Counted from the first letter of the stretch, positions 47,554 through 56,961 are shown. The stretch is DNA of 64,000 nt from Aquincola sp. (GCA_022841885.1 JALHQP010000008.1:1-64000), one strand, 5' to 3'. Translations and numbers: made by a program. The notes: generated by a model from the letters alone, not told the origin.

Positions 47554-47975
47554 AGAACGGACCCCACGACCACGACGACCCGCGCTACGCAGTCCACAAG
47601 AGCGACGCCGAGTGGCGTGCCCAGCTCTCGCCGACGCAGTACCAGGTGGCGCGCCATGCCGCCACCGAGCGCGCCTTCAGCGGCAGCTTCTGGAACCACT
47701 GGGACGATGGGCGCTACCGCTGCGTCGGCTGCGGCGAGGTGCTGTTCGACGCCAAGACCAAGTTCGACGCCGGCTGTGGCTGGCCGAGCTACTACGAGCC
47801 GGTCAACGCCGAGGTGGTCGAGCGCGTGCGCGACGAGAGCCACGGCATGGTGCGGATCGAAGTGCGCTGCAACCAGTGTGGCTCGCACCTCGGCCATGTG
47901 TTCCCGGACGGGCCCGAGCCGACCGGCGAGCGCTTCTGCATCAACTCGGCCGCAATCGAATTCCAGAAGCGCTGA
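47541..47975 (+). CDS. msrB: Peptide-methionine (R)-S-oxide reductase B
   Basis: A 144-aa enzyme reducing methionine-R-sulfoxide in proteins. Zinc is held by CVGCGE and [10 protein letters not shown]. The block [15 protein letters not shown] and the catalytic Cys in [13 protein letters not shown] complete the site. The ATG overlaps selO by 13 bases and has GAGG four bases before it; another ATG three codons later would overlap the selO stop as ATGA. Thioredoxin would recycle it. Confidence 0.95.
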
Positions 47976-47987
47976 GCGCACCCCTCG

Positions 47988-48635
47988 ATGAAACTGCTGT
48001 TCGACTTCCTGCCGATCATCCTGTTCTTCGTCGCCTTCAAGGTGGCGGACGCCAACAAGGAAACCGCGGCTGCCTTCGCCACCGCGCACTTCGGCGCCAT
48101 CGTCTCCGGCGGCGTGGTCGGCCCGGGCGAAGCGCCGGTGCTGCTGGCCACCGTGGTCGTCGTGCTGGCGACGCTGGCGCAGGTGGCGCTGTTGGCCGCG
48201 CGCGGCAAGAAGATCGACCTGATGCTGTGGGTGAGCCTGGCGCTGGTGGTGGTGATGGGCGGGCTGACGGTGTGGCTGCACAACGAGACCTTCATCAAGT
48301 GGAAGCCCACACTGCTGTACTGGGTGATGGGCGGCGCGTTCGCGCTGGCGCCGCTGCTGTTCGGCAAGAACCTGCTCAAGCTGCTGCTGGGCGAGCAGCT
48401 CGAGCTGCCAGGCCCGGTGTGGCAGCGCCTGAACCTCGCCTGGGTCGGCTTCTTTGCGGCGATGGGCATGCTCAACCTGTGGGTTGCCTACAGCTTCGCG
48501 ACCGACACCTGGGTCAACTTCAAGCTCTTCGGCGGCCTGGGCCTGATGCTGGTCTTCACGATCGCGCAGGGCCTGTACCTTGCGCGCTACCTGCCCGACG
48601 AGGCCGCCGAGGTGAAGAAGGACGTGCAATCGTGA
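47988..48635 (+). CDS. yciB: YciB/IspZ inner-membrane septation protein
   Basis: A 215-aa membrane protein with five or six helices, the IspZ/YciB family. The start MKLLFDFLPIILFFVAFKVADA and HNETFIKWKPTLLYWVMG and GKNLLKLLLGEQLELPGPVWQRLN are diagnostic. It influences cell envelope and division. It is 12 bases after msrB, and its stop overlaps the BolA start (GTGA), so four genes run as one unit. Confidence 0.95.
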   Translation: MKLLFDFLPIILFFVAFKVADANKETAAAFATAHFGAIVSGGVVGPGEAPVLLATVVVVLATLAQVALLAARGKKIDLMLWVSLALVVVMGGLTVWLHNETFIKWKPTLLYWVMGGAFALAPLLFGKNLLKLLLGEQLELPGPVWQRLNLAWVGFFAAMGMLNLWVAYSFATDTWVNFKLFGGLGLMLVFTIAQGLYLARYLPDEAAEVKKDVQS

Positions 48636-48910
48636 GCAGCGGTGTCACCGCCGAGCGCCTGCGCGCCGCGCTCGACGCCGCGCTGCACCCCGTGGGGCTG
48701 GCGGTGCAGGACGACAGCCACCTGCATGCCGGCCACGCCGGTGCCCGCGAGGGCGGGCACTTCACGGTGCGCATCACGAGCAGCGCCTTCGACGGTTTGT
48801 CACGGGTGGCACGGCACCGCCTCGTTTATGATGCTGCGCGCCCGCTGATCGCCGAGGGCATCCACGCGCTGGCCATCGAGGCCCGCACGCCCGCCGAAGC
48901 GAAGCGCTGA
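48632..48910 (+). CDS. BolA-family protein
   Basis: A 92-aa protein started by GTG inside the yciB stop. It is a class II KH-like BolA fold: AERLRAALDAALHPVGLAVQDDSHLHAGHAG carries the BolA His and GHFTVRITSSAFDGLSRVARHRLVYDAARPLI the helix-turn-helix. It likely partners with a monothiol glutaredoxin in iron-sulfur handling. A yciB-bolA pair upstream of a parvulin is a known betaproteobacterial arrangement as I recall. Confidence 0.92.
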   Translation: MSSGVTAERLRAALDAALHPVGLAVQDDSHLHAGHAGAREGGHFTVRITSSAFDGLSRVARHRLVYDAARPLIAEGIHALAIEARTPAEAKR

Positions 48911-48974
48911 CCCCATCGCGCCCGAGCCGCTCCTCAACGGCCCCGCCCGAGTTCCTCCCGAAAGGCCCACTCCG

Positions 48975-49769
48975 ATGTTCAAGAAGTCCGTTGCCGCGTT
49001 CGCCGTGGCCCTCGTGTTCGCCAGCGCCGTCCAGGCCCAGAACGTGGCCGTCGTCAACGGCAAGCCGGTGCCCAAGTCGCGCGTCGACACGCTGATGGTG
49101 CAGGCCACGCGCGGTGGTCAGCAGCCGGCCACGCCGGAGATGGAGTTGCGCGTGCGCGAAGAAGTGGTGATGCGCGAGATCTTCGCCCAGGAAGCCGAGA
49201 AGCGCGGTGTGGCGGCCACCGAGGACTACCGCAAGGAAATGGAGCTGCTGCGCCAGACGGTGCTGATCCGGGCGCTGTTCAACGACTACCGCAAGAAGAA
49301 CCCGGTCACCGACGCCGACGCGAAAGCCGAGTACGACAAGTTCAAGGCCCAGGCCGCGGGCACCGAGTACCGCGCGCGTCACATCCTGGTGGAGAAGGAA
49401 GACGAGGCCAAGGCGCTGCTGGCGCAGCTCAAGGGCGGCGCCAAGTTCGACGAGCTGGCCAAGAAGCACAGCAAGGACACCGGCTCGGCCAAGAATGGCG
49501 GCGACCTCGACTTCGCCAAGGCCGAGACCTACGTGCCCGAGTTCGGGCAGGCGATGGCCGCGCTGAAGAAAGGCGAGATGACCACCGACCCGGTGAAGAG
49601 CCAGTTCGGCTTCCACATCATCAAGCTCGACGACACCCGCGAAGCGCAGTTCCCGCCTTTCGAGGAAGTCAAGCCGCAGGTGGTGCAGCGCCTGGAGCAG
49701 CAGAAGCTGCAGAACTACCAGGAAACGCTGCGCAAGCAGGCGAAGACGGACTTCAAGTTCTCGCAGTAG
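48975..49769 (+). CDS. Periplasmic parvulin-type peptidyl-prolyl isomerase
   Basis: A 264-aa SurA/PrsA-like foldase. It has a signal peptide (FAVALVFASAVQAQ), an N-terminal chaperone helix region (AEKRGVAATEDYRKEMELL) and a parvulin domain at ~135-230: RARHILVEKEDEAKALL, FDELAKKHSKDTGSAKNGGDLDF and SQFGFHIIKLDDTR. It assists outer-membrane or secreted protein folding. It lies 64 bases after bolA and is followed by a palindromic repeat that may end the transcript. Confidence 0.93.
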   Translation: MFKKSVAAFAVALVFASAVQAQNVAVVNGKPVPKSRVDTLMVQATRGGQQPATPEMELRVREEVVMREIFAQEAEKRGVAATEDYRKEMELLRQTVLIRALFNDYRKKNPVTDADAKAEYDKFKAQAAGTEYRARHILVEKEDEAKALLAQLKGGAKFDELAKKHSKDTGSAKNGGDLDFAKAETYVPEFGQAMAALKKGEMTTDPVKSQFGFHIIKLDDTREAQFPPFEEVKPQVVQRLEQQKLQNYQETLRKQAKTDFKFSQ

Positions 49770-49798
49770 GGCTTTCTTGTTCGCGCCTCGCTGGCGCG

Positions 49799-50036
49799 GC
49801 AAAGGCGCGGTGGGGCTGCGGACGGGGTGCGACCTCGGCGGTCTCCGCTTCGCTCCGACTGCCCGCGGTGCTCGGTCTTGGGGTCGCGCCGAACAACTCG
49901 CTTCGTTCGCTGCGCTCTCTACGCTCAAACACGTTCGGCGGGTCAGTTTACGAAGCGCGCTGCGCGCGCCGACCCCAAGGCCTGCGCTCCTCGGCGCCTC
50001 CCACGCACCCCGCCCGCAGCCCCACCGCGCCTTTGC
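49799..50036. repeat. Palindromic element, 33-bp terminal inverted repeats (type I ends)
   Basis: A 238-bp element with ends 49799-49831 and 50004-50036 matching at 32 of 33 positions when inverted. Inner arms CTTGGGGTCG (49877-49886) and CGACCCCAAG (49970-49979) pair. Its core (49865-49993) recurs inverted at 50589-50719 with ~93% identity by hand alignment. It lies immediately 3' of the parvulin gene and 17 bases from the stop of a low-GC gene. Confidence 0.8.
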
Positions 50037-50053
50037 AGATGCGGGGTGGCACG

Positions 50054-50455
50054 CTATTTCGGGAGGGTGTCAAGCACGTCCGAGACGCGCACGTGGTACG
50101 GAGGCTCCATGATTGCTGGCTCATCGGGGACAGGGGCAGAGTTTCCGCAGTAGTCGACATCGACGCCAGCAAGGTGACCGTTCTTGTCAGCGAAGACGGT
50201 GAACTCGATCGAGCCTTGATCGTCTGTAGTCTTGAAGCAAAGCTCGAACACCGCGCCATAGCGGCCTTGCGGGCACAGCGGTTCAACTCGAGCAGCGTCC
50301 GGCACTTCCACATCGAAACTATTGCAGCCGCAGTCACAAAGGCGCGTAATGCGCGCCGCCTCGAATGCGGCAAGGAATCGAACTCGCGCGGGAAACTCCG
50401 AGCGCTGCCCAAGGAAAACCACCCACTTGCGAGCGCGAGAGACACTGTTCTTCAT
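50054..50455 (-). CDS. 133-aa Cys-containing protein between inverted repeats
   Basis: I do not recognise this protein. It has a CDCGC cluster (Cys 40, 42, 44), further Cys 61, 73 and 103, and a basic N-terminus (MKNSVSRARKW), with no signal or membrane segment. A hand count of 50161-50340 gives 103/180 G+C (57%), far below the ~70% of nearby genes. It is bracketed by inverted palindromic elements. Both facts point to acquisition from elsewhere. The Cys pattern could bind metal, but that is a guess. Confidence 0.6.
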   Translation of the reverse strand: MKNSVSRARKWVVFLGQRSEFPARVRFLAAFEAARITRLCDCGCNSFDVEVPDAARVEPLCPQGRYGAVFELCFKTTDDQGSIEFTVFADKNGHLAGVDVDYCGNSAPVPDEPAIMEPPYHVRVSDVLDTLPK

Positions 50456-50550
50456 GGCGCGTTTGCCGTTTGTGCGAGGCAGTCTGCCGCATGGCGCCGA
50501 CGATAGGAATCAGGAACGACGCCATTCCGCAGTCAGCCGCCCTTGCCTCA

Positions 50551-50781
50551 CGGCGGGTGGTGCCCGGGGCGGGCGACCTGTGGAGCGGCGAGGAGCGCAG
50601 GGCTTGGGGTCGGCGCGCGTACCCGCGCGCTTCGTGAACTGACCGCCGAACGTGTTTGAGCGTAGTGAGCGCAGCGAACGCAGCGAGTTGTTCGGCGCGA
50701 CCCCAAGCCCGAGCACCGCAGCGGAGTTGGCCCAAAGGGCCAACCGCTCCAGGGGGAGCCCGCACCGGGCAGCGCCCGCCG
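50551..50781. repeat. Palindromic element (type II ends), inverted relative to the 49799 copy
   Basis: Terminal inverted repeats 50551-50574 and 50758-50781 match at 21 of 24 positions. The core 50589-50719 is the reverse complement of the 49799 element's core, differing by a few substitutions and two short indels. An inner perfect hairpin GTTGGCCC-AAA-GGGCCAAC (50726-50744) is unique to this copy. It lies upstream of the low-GC gene and downstream of the PEP-mutase-like gene; the rest of 50456-50817 holds nothing I can name. Confidence 0.78.
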
Positions 50782-50817
50782 CGGCGCGACGCGCTTCGAC
50801 GGCTCAGGGCAGAACGA

Positions 50818-51603
50818 TCACAGGCGATCGAGATAGCCGAATGTGCCGTGGTCACGCACCTCCGTTGCGGCGCTGCGCAGCGCCGCCATCGCGCTGCGCC
50901 AGAACGACGTGGCGACGCTGACGCGGCGCACGCCGGCGGCCTGCAACTCGGCGACGCTGAACGATTTGCCCCGGATGCCGGCCATGAAGTTGACTGGCTT
51001 GCGCAGCGCCGAGCAGACCGCGCGCACGGCGTCGAGGTCCGGCAGGCCCGGGGCGAACAACACATCCGCGCCAGCGCGTTCGAACGCCTGCAGGCGCGCG
51101 ATCGTGTCGTCGAGATCGGGTCTGCCGCGCAGGTAGTTTTCGCTGCGCGCCACGAGCGTGAACGGAAACGGCAGCCTGCGCGCCGCCTCGACCGCCGCCG
51201 CCACGCGCTCGACCGCGGCGTCGAAGCCGAACAGCGGCTGGTCGGCGTTGCCGGTCGCGTCCTCGATCGAGCCGCCGACGAGGCCGACATCGCCCGCGAG
51301 GCGGATCGTCTCGGCCACCACGGCCGGTGTGTCGCCGAAGCCGTTCTCGAGGTCGGCCGCCACTGGCAGCTCGACCGCATGCACGATCGCAGCGGCATGG
51401 GCGATCGACTCGTCGCGCGTGATCTGGCCGTCCTTGCGGCCGAGCACGCCGGCGGCGGCGCCGCTCGACGTGGTGAGCGCGACGAAGCCGAGCTGCTCCA
51501 GGGCGCGCGCCGAGCCGGCGTCCCACGGATTGGCAATCACGAAGGTGCCGGGTCCCTCGTGCAGGGCGCGAAAGCGCCGGGCCTTGTCGAGTGTCGTCGT
51601 CAT
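50818..51603 (-). CDS. Isocitrate lyase / PEP mutase family protein
   Basis: A 261-aa TIM-barrel enzyme of the PEP mutase/isocitrate lyase superfamily. The N-terminal FRALHEGPGTFVIANPWDAGSA and ADLENGFGDTPA (Mg-binding) and GGSIEDATGN (Asp/Glu pair) match the oxaloacetate decarboxylase / carboxyvinyl-carboxyphosphonate phosphorylmutase-like branch. The Lys-Cys loop of isocitrate lyase is absent. It probably cleaves a C-C or P-C bond in a small carboxylate; the substrate is unknown. Confidence 0.9.
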   Translation of the reverse strand: MTTTLDKARRFRALHEGPGTFVIANPWDAGSARALEQLGFVALTTSSGAAAGVLGRKDGQITRDESIAHAAAIVHAVELPVAADLENGFGDTPAVVAETIRLAGDVGLVGGSIEDATGNADQPLFGFDAAVERVAAAVEAARRLPFPFTLVARSENYLRGRPDLDDTIARLQAFERAGADVLFAPGLPDLDAVRAVCSALRKPVNFMAGIRGKSFSVAELQAAGVRRVSVATSFWRSAMAALRSAATEVRDHGTFGYLDRL

Positions 51604-51660
51604 GGGGGCTCCCGTTGCACAGCCGCCATCCTAGGGCGAGACGCGACGCTCTGCGCCGCG

Positions 51661-54600
51661 TTAGTCCCGATCCGCCGGCATCGGCAACGGAGTCATCCCA
51701 CCCGCGTCGGCCACCGGACCAGGTTTACGCTCGCGCACCAGGTAGCTGTAGAGCACCGGCACCACCACCAGCGTCAGCAGCGTCGAGGTGATCACGCCGC
51801 CGATGATCGCGCGGCCCATCGGCGCCTGGATCTCGCCGCCGTCGTTGAGCGCCAGCGCCAGCGGCAGCATGCCGAACACCATCGCCGCGGTGGTCATCAG
51901 GATCGGCCGCATGCGGATCAGCCCCGCCTGCAGCACCGCGTCGGCCACGCTGAGCCCCGTCTTGCGCAGGTGGTTGGCGAAGTCGACCAGCAGGATCGCG
52001 TTCTTCGTCACGAGGCCCATCAGCATCACCAGGCCGATCATCGAGAACACGTTGAGCGTGCTGCGCCAGAACAGCAGCGCCAGCATCACGCCGATCAGGC
52101 TCAGCGGCAGTGACGCCATGATCGCGATTGGCTGCACGAAGCTGCCGAACTGGCTCGCCAGCACGATGTAGATGAAGATCACCGCCAGCGCCATCGCGCC
52201 GATCATGGCGCCGAAGGCCTCCTGCTGCTCGCGCGTGGCGCCGCCGACATCGAAGCTGTAGCCCGGCGGCAGCGCGGTCTCCTTGACCAGCTTCTGCACG
52301 TCGGCACCGACGTCGCCCGACGGCCGCCCCTGTGCGCCGGCGAAGATCGCCTCGCGCCGCTGCAGGTTCTGGCGCCGGATCACCTCCGGGTTGACCACCG
52401 GCTCGATGCTCGCCACCGAGTCGAGCGTGATCGGCGTGCCGTCGCGCGCGAACGCCACCGGCAGCGCGCGCATCTGCTCGACACGCTCGCGCTGCTCCTG
52501 CGGCAGGCGCAGCAGCACCTCGACCTGCTCGCCGTCGGGAGTGGTCCAGTAGGTGGCCACCTCGCCGTTGACATAGGCGCGCAGGCTGGACGCGATCTGG
52601 GGCGCGGTCAGCCCGAGTTCGCGCACGGCGCCGGGCTTCAGGCGCACCGCGTAGGCCGGCAAGCCGGGCTTGAACGACAGCTCGACGTCGACGATGCCGG
52701 GAATCTTCTTGACCTTCTCGGCGAACTCGGTCGCGATCTGGCCCAGGCCGACCGGGTCGCTGCCAAGGATGGCGACGTAGATCGGGCGATCGAAGCCGAC
52801 CGACACCTCGATGCCGGGCAGCTTGGCGATCTGCCCGCGGATCGCGTCCTCCACCTGCTTCTGGCTGCGTTGGCGCTCCCTGCGGTCGGTGAGGCCGATG
52901 TTCAACGTGGCCTGGTTGCGGCCCACCGCGAGGCCATTGCCGGTGCCGCCGACCGCGGTGGACAGCGTCTTCACCTCGGGGAAGGACGCGACGATCTCCT
53001 CGATCTGGCGCACCTTGGCGTCGCTGCGCTCGAGGCTGGAACCCACCGGCATGCGCACCGACAGCTGCGTGAAGCCCTGGTCGGTCTGCGGGACGAACTC
53101 GGTGCCCACCAGCGGTGCCAGCGCCAGGGCGCCGACGAAGCTCGCCACGCCCACGCCGAGGATGATGCCGCGCGGGCGCAGCACGCGCAGATAGCGCTTG
53201 CCGCTGAACGCCCAGCGGATCAGGCGCTCGTACACCGTGTGCGCGGCGTCCATGATGCGGTCGGTGACGTAGATGGCGTGGCCGATCACGGGCCAGTTCT
53301 TCATGAGGTTCGACGGCGGGTCCTTCCAGACGCTCGACAGCATCGGGTCGAGCGTGAAGCTGACGAACAGGCTCACCAGCACCGCCACCGCGACCGTGAT
53401 GCCGAAGGGATAGAAGAACTTGCCGACGATGCCGCCCATGAACGCCACCGGCACGAACACCGCGCAGATGGCGAAGGTGGTCGCCATCACCGCCAGACCG
53501 ATTTCCTCGGTGCCTTCGAGCGCGGCGCGGTGGTGGTCCTTGCCCATCGCCACGTGGCGCACGATGTTCTCGCGCACCACGATCGCGTCGTCGATCAGCA
53601 GGCCGATGCACAGCGACAGCGCCATCATCGTCATGAAGTTCAGCGTGAAGCCGAAGGCGTAGACGGCGATGAAGCTCGAAATCACCGCGATCGGCAACGT
53701 CAGGCCGGTGATGATTGTGCTGCGCCACGAGTGCAGGAACAGGAACACGATCGCCACCGTCAGCAGCGCGCCCTCGATCAAGGTGCGTTGCAGGCCCGCC
53801 AGCGAGTTCTTCACGAAGTCGCTCGACGCGAAGATCAGCTGCAGCTCGGTGTCGGCCGGCAAGGACTTGCGCAGCTCGTCCATCGCGGCCTTGACCGCGT
53901 CGCCGGTAGCGACGATGTTGGCATCCTGCTGCTTGAAGACCTCGAAGCTCACCGATCGCTGGCCGTTGATGCGCGCCAGCGTATCGGGCTCGCGCTCGCG
54001 CTCGACCAGGCGGCCCAGGTCGCCCAGCGTCAGCGGCAGCGCGCCGCGGCGCGCGACGACGAGTTCGGTGAACTGCTTGGGGTCACGCACGCGGCCCTCC
54101 ACGCGCAGCAGCGAGTCCTGCGTCGTGTCGCTGAGCAGGCCCACCGGCTGGTCGGTATTGGCCTCGGCCAGCGCCTTGCTGATCTCGGCCGGCGTGATGC
54201 CGTAGGCCCGCAGCCGCGCGGGGTCGAGGTCGATGCGCACCTCGCGCGTCGCCAGGCCCGAGATGTTGACCTGCGCCACCCCTTCGACCCGTTGCAGGCG
54301 CTTGCCGACCGTCTGGTCGGCAAGCATCGACAGCTCGCGCGCGCTGCGCGTCTTGCTGATCAGCGCCATCACGACCACCGGCTGGCTGTTGTCGTTGTTG
54401 AAACGCGCCACCGTCGGCGGCTTGGCATCGCGCGGGAACGAGCCCTGGATCAACGCGATGCGGTCGCGCACGTCCTGCATGGCGCGGCTCATGTCGGCGT
54501 TGAGGCTGAACTCGACGCTGGTCTGGCTGCGGCCCTCGAACGCGCGAGAGGTGATGCGCTTGACGCCGGCGATGCTGTTGAGCGCTTCGTCTACCAGCTT

Positions 54601-54792
54601 GGTCACCTCGCGTTCCACCGCCTCCGGCGAGGCGCCGGGATAGCGCACGTCGACGAAGGCCACCGGCGGCGACACGTCGGGCATCTGCTCGACGCCCAGG
54701 CGCGTGTAGGCGAACACGCCGAGCACGCACAGCGCCACCATCATCATGGTGGCGAACACCGGGTTCTGGATCGAGACGCGGGTCATCCACAT
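51661..54792 (-). CDS. RND efflux transporter (HAE1-like permease)
   Basis: A 1043-aa inner-membrane resistance-nodulation-division pump with twelve helices and two large periplasmic loops. Landmarks: the N-terminal FATMMMVALCVLGVFAYTRLG, the proton-relay region in GLLIDDAIVVRENIVRH (helix 4, with the Asp pair) and GLVTKNAILLVDFANHLRK (helix 10, with Lys). Overall it is nearest to MdtB/MdtC or MexF-like exporters by pattern. The paired membrane-fusion protein gene is 10 bases upstream; no outer-membrane channel gene is adjacent. Confidence 0.95.
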   Translation of the reverse strand: MWMTRVSIQNPVFATMMMVALCVLGVFAYTRLGVEQMPDVSPPVAFVDVRYPGASPEAVEREVTKLVDEALNSIAGVKRITSRAFEGRSQTSVEFSLNADMSRAMQDVRDRIALIQGSFPRDAKPPTVARFNNDNSQPVVVMALISKTRSARELSMLADQTVGKRLQRVEGVAQVNISGLATREVRIDLDPARLRAYGITPAEISKALAEANTDQPVGLLSDTTQDSLLRVEGRVRDPKQFTELVVARRGALPLTLGDLGRLVEREREPDTLARINGQRSVSFEVFKQQDANIVATGDAVKAAMDELRKSLPADTELQLIFASSDFVKNSLAGLQRTLIEGALLTVAIVFLFLHSWRSTIITGLTLPIAVISSFIAVYAFGFTLNFMTMMALSLCIGLLIDDAIVVRENIVRHVAMGKDHHRAALEGTEEIGLAVMATTFAICAVFVPVAFMGGIVGKFFYPFGITVAVAVLVSLFVSFTLDPMLSSVWKDPPSNLMKNWPVIGHAIYVTDRIMDAAHTVYERLIRWAFSGKRYLRVLRPRGIILGVGVASFVGALALAPLVGTEFVPQTDQGFTQLSVRMPVGSSLERSDAKVRQIEEIVASFPEVKTLSTAVGGTGNGLAVGRNQATLNIGLTDRRERQRSQKQVEDAIRGQIAKLPGIEVSVGFDRPIYVAILGSDPVGLGQIATEFAEKVKKIPGIVDVELSFKPGLPAYAVRLKPGAVRELGLTAPQIASSLRAYVNGEVATYWTTPDGEQVEVLLRLPQEQRERVEQMRALPVAFARDGTPITLDSVASIEPVVNPEVIRRQNLQRREAIFAGAQGRPSGDVGADVQKLVKETALPPGYSFDVGGATREQQEAFGAMIGAMALAVIFIYIVLASQFGSFVQPIAIMASLPLSLIGVMLALLFWRSTLNVFSMIGLVMLMGLVTKNAILLVDFANHLRKTGLSVADAVLQAGLIRMRPILMTTAAMVFGMLPLALALNDGGEIQAPMGRAIIGGVITSTLLTLVVVPVLYSYLVRERKPGPVADAGGMTPLPMPADRD

Positions 54793-54802
54793 GGTGCTGC
54801 GC

Positions 54803-55972
54803 TCACTGCTTCAGGTTCGACGACGACGAGGCTGCCGCCGCCGCCACCGGGGTGGCCTTCGTGGCGACCACCGCCTTGGTGCCCTCACGCAGGTTGTCGA
54901 ACTTGGCCGCCAGCACTTGCGACTCGGGCGGCAGGCCCTGCAGCACCTCGACGCGGCCGGTGGCGCCGTCGCGCCGGCCGGTCGTGATGGCGCGACGTGC
55001 AAGCACGCCGCTTTCGATCACCCACACATGCTCCTGACCCGAGGTGCTGCCGATCGCGCCCGCCGGCAGCGTCAGGCGCTCGCTCGGATCGGCCAGCACC
55101 ACGCGCGCCAGTGCGTACTGGCCGGCGCGCAGCGCTTCCTTCGGATTGGGCAGCTCGATGGTCACGCCGATCGAGCGCGTGCCTGCCTCGGCCGCTGGGG
55201 CGATGCGCGCGATCTTGCCGGCCACCGCCTGCTCGACACCCTCGACCTTGATCTGCACCGCAACGCCCGGCGCCAGCAGGGACACCTCGTGCGTGCCCAC
55301 CGTGCCCGCCAGTTCCAGGCGCGCCAAGTCGACGATGGTCACGATGCTCTGCTCGGCCGAGACCTTCTCGCCCGCCACCGCGTGGCGCTTGGCGACGATG
55401 CCGCTGATCGGCGCAACGACGCGGTTGTCGCGGGAGACCGCGCGCACCGTGTCGAGTTGCGCCAGCGCGGCACGCTCCTGCGCGCGCGCGGCGTCCAGCG
55501 CGGCGCGCGACTGGTCCAGTGCGGTCGGCGAAATGAACTGCTGGTCCGCCAGACGCTGGTTGTTGCTGTGGGTGCGTTCGGCCTGCACCAGCGTGGCACG
55601 AGCCGACTCCACCATCGCCTGGCGCTCGGCCAGGCGGGTCGAGACCTCGGTGGCGTCGATGGTGGCCAGCACCTGGCCGGCCTTGACGCGGTGGCCCTCG
55701 GCCACCGCCAGGGTCAGCAGCGTGCCGCCGGCCTTGGCCCGCACGACGGCCGTCTGCGGCGCCACCAGGGGGCCGGAGAACTCCACCACCGCCGGCATCG
55801 AGACCCGCGTCGGCTGCACCACTTCGCGCGCGCTGAACTCGAGCGCCGGCTTGTCCTCGGACTTCTTCTTGTTGTCCTTCTTGCCACCGAGCTGTCCCGT
55901 CACGGCCAGGGCTGTCGCAACGCCGGCCGCGGCCAGCGCCGCCAAGCCGGCGATCCACCATGTCTTGCGCAT
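54803..55972 (-). CDS. RND efflux periplasmic adaptor (membrane fusion protein)
   Basis: A 389-aa adaptor with one N-terminal membrane anchor (WWIAGLAALAAAGVATALAV), a Lys-rich linker, barrel-sandwich lipoyl halves (VRAKAGGTLLTLAVAEGHRVKAGQVLA and RVVAPISGIVAKRHAVAGEKVSAEQS), a coiled-coil hairpin between them, and a beta-barrel C-terminal part. The ATG at MRKTWW has GAGGGG at good spacing; a GTG five codons earlier is weaker. It links the RND pump to an outer-membrane channel. Confidence 0.94.
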   Translation of the reverse strand: MRKTWWIAGLAALAAAGVATALAVTGQLGGKKDNKKKSEDKPALEFSAREVVQPTRVSMPAVVEFSGPLVAPQTAVVRAKAGGTLLTLAVAEGHRVKAGQVLATIDATEVSTRLAERQAMVESARATLVQAERTHSNNQRLADQQFISPTALDQSRAALDAARAQERAALAQLDTVRAVSRDNRVVAPISGIVAKRHAVAGEKVSAEQSIVTIVDLARLELAGTVGTHEVSLLAPGVAVQIKVEGVEQAVAGKIARIAPAAEAGTRSIGVTIELPNPKEALRAGQYALARVVLADPSERLTLPAGAIGSTSGQEHVWVIESGVLARRAITTGRRDGATGRVEVLQGLPPESQVLAAKFDNLREGTKAVVATKATPVAAAAASSSSNLKQ

Positions 55973-56107
55973 CTTCTTGCCCCTCACGCTTTTGCAAAGC
56001 GGGCGCAGTGTAGGCAGCCGCGATGACGGCCCGCGGCCACGATGCGACAGAACGCGGCTTGGCGGCGACGAACTGCACCCCCAAGGGTGAAGGCCAGGGA
56101 ACCTGGC

Positions 56108-56842
56108 TCAGCTCAGGCGGTTTCGGTAGTGGTGCGAGCGGGTGTCGTACAGGCCGCGCCGAAGTTCGACCGGCCTGTCGCCGTAGGTGAAGGACACGCG
56201 GTCGACGGACAACAGCGGAGCACCCGGACCCACCTCGAGCAGGGCCGCTGCATCGGCGTCGGCCGCCACGGCGCGGATCTGCTCCTCGGCGCGGATCATG
56301 CGCACGCCGAACTCGGCCTCGAACAGGCCGTACAGCGGGCCCTCGTACTCGGACAGGCGCTGCCCGGTCAGGCCCTTGAACAGGGCCAGCGGCAGCCACA
56401 GGTCGTCCAGCACCACCGGCGCGCCGCGGAAGTAGAGCAGCCGGCGCACCTGCAGCACGGCTTGGCTGCCGGGAATGTCCAGTGCCTGGGCCACCTCGGC
56501 GCTCGGTCGCATGCGCCTGCAGTCGAGGAACTTGCGCGACAGGCGCTCGGCGCTGCCGTCGTCCGGCGCCAGACGCAGGAAGCGGAACTGGGTCCGTTCC
56601 TCTGAATGGGTTGCGACGAAGGTGCCCTTGCCCTGGCGCCGCACCAGCAGGTGGGCGGCGGCCAGTTCGTCGATCGCCTTGCGCACCGTGCCCTGGCTGA
56701 CCTTGAAACGCGCGGCCAGTTCCAGTTCGCTCGGGATCGCCTCGCCCGGCTTCCACTCGCCGCCGTCCAGGCTGCGCGTGATCAGTTCGGCGATCTGCCG
56801 ATACAGCGGCTGGAACAGCGGGGCGTCAGGGACGGCGGACAT
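56108..56842 (-). CDS. GntR/HutC-family transcriptional regulator
   Basis: A 244-aa regulator with a winged helix ([35 protein letters not shown]) and a UTRA ligand domain ([28 protein letters not shown] onward). It diverges from malate dehydrogenase over 119 bases that hold a perfect-armed dyad. Because TCA genes follow, it likely senses a TCA-related metabolite and controls mdh and perhaps the downstream operon; this is context-based. Confidence 0.93.
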   Translation of the reverse strand: MSAVPDAPLFQPLYRQIAELITRSLDGGEWKPGEAIPSELELAARFKVSQGTVRKAIDELAAAHLLVRRQGKGTFVATHSEERTQFRFLRLAPDDGSAERLSRKFLDCRRMRPSAEVAQALDIPGSQAVLQVRRLLYFRGAPVVLDDLWLPLALFKGLTGQRLSEYEGPLYGLFEAEFGVRMIRAEEQIRAVAADADAAALLEVGPGAPLLSVDRVSFTYGDRPVELRRGLYDTRSHHYRNRLS

Positions 56843-56869
56843 GGTGGATGCATTGCAGCACAGTCCGCT

Positions 56870-56883
56870 GTCTTATAGAAGAC
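56870..56883. promoter_or_regulatory. GntR-type operator in the gntR-mdh intergenic region
   Basis: GTCTT-ATAG-AAGAC is a 5-bp dyad with a 4-base spacer. The minus-strand TATAAG inside it is a -10-like hexamer for the regulator gene, giving autorepression geometry. A TACACT -10-like element for mdh lies downstream at 56908-56913. Confidence 0.5.
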
Positions 56884-56961
56884 CAGGGTTTGAGCCCTTT
56901 GCCGCACTACACTCCGGGTTGTCCCGCAGCCTTTTCCCTCCCCCTCCCTGGAGTTCCCACG

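Noticed and set aside
49777-50506. Open frames of 110-210 codons through the palindromic element at 49799.
   Set aside because: The sequence is an inverted repeat with near-perfect termini; the frames exist on both strands because of the palindrome and GC bias.
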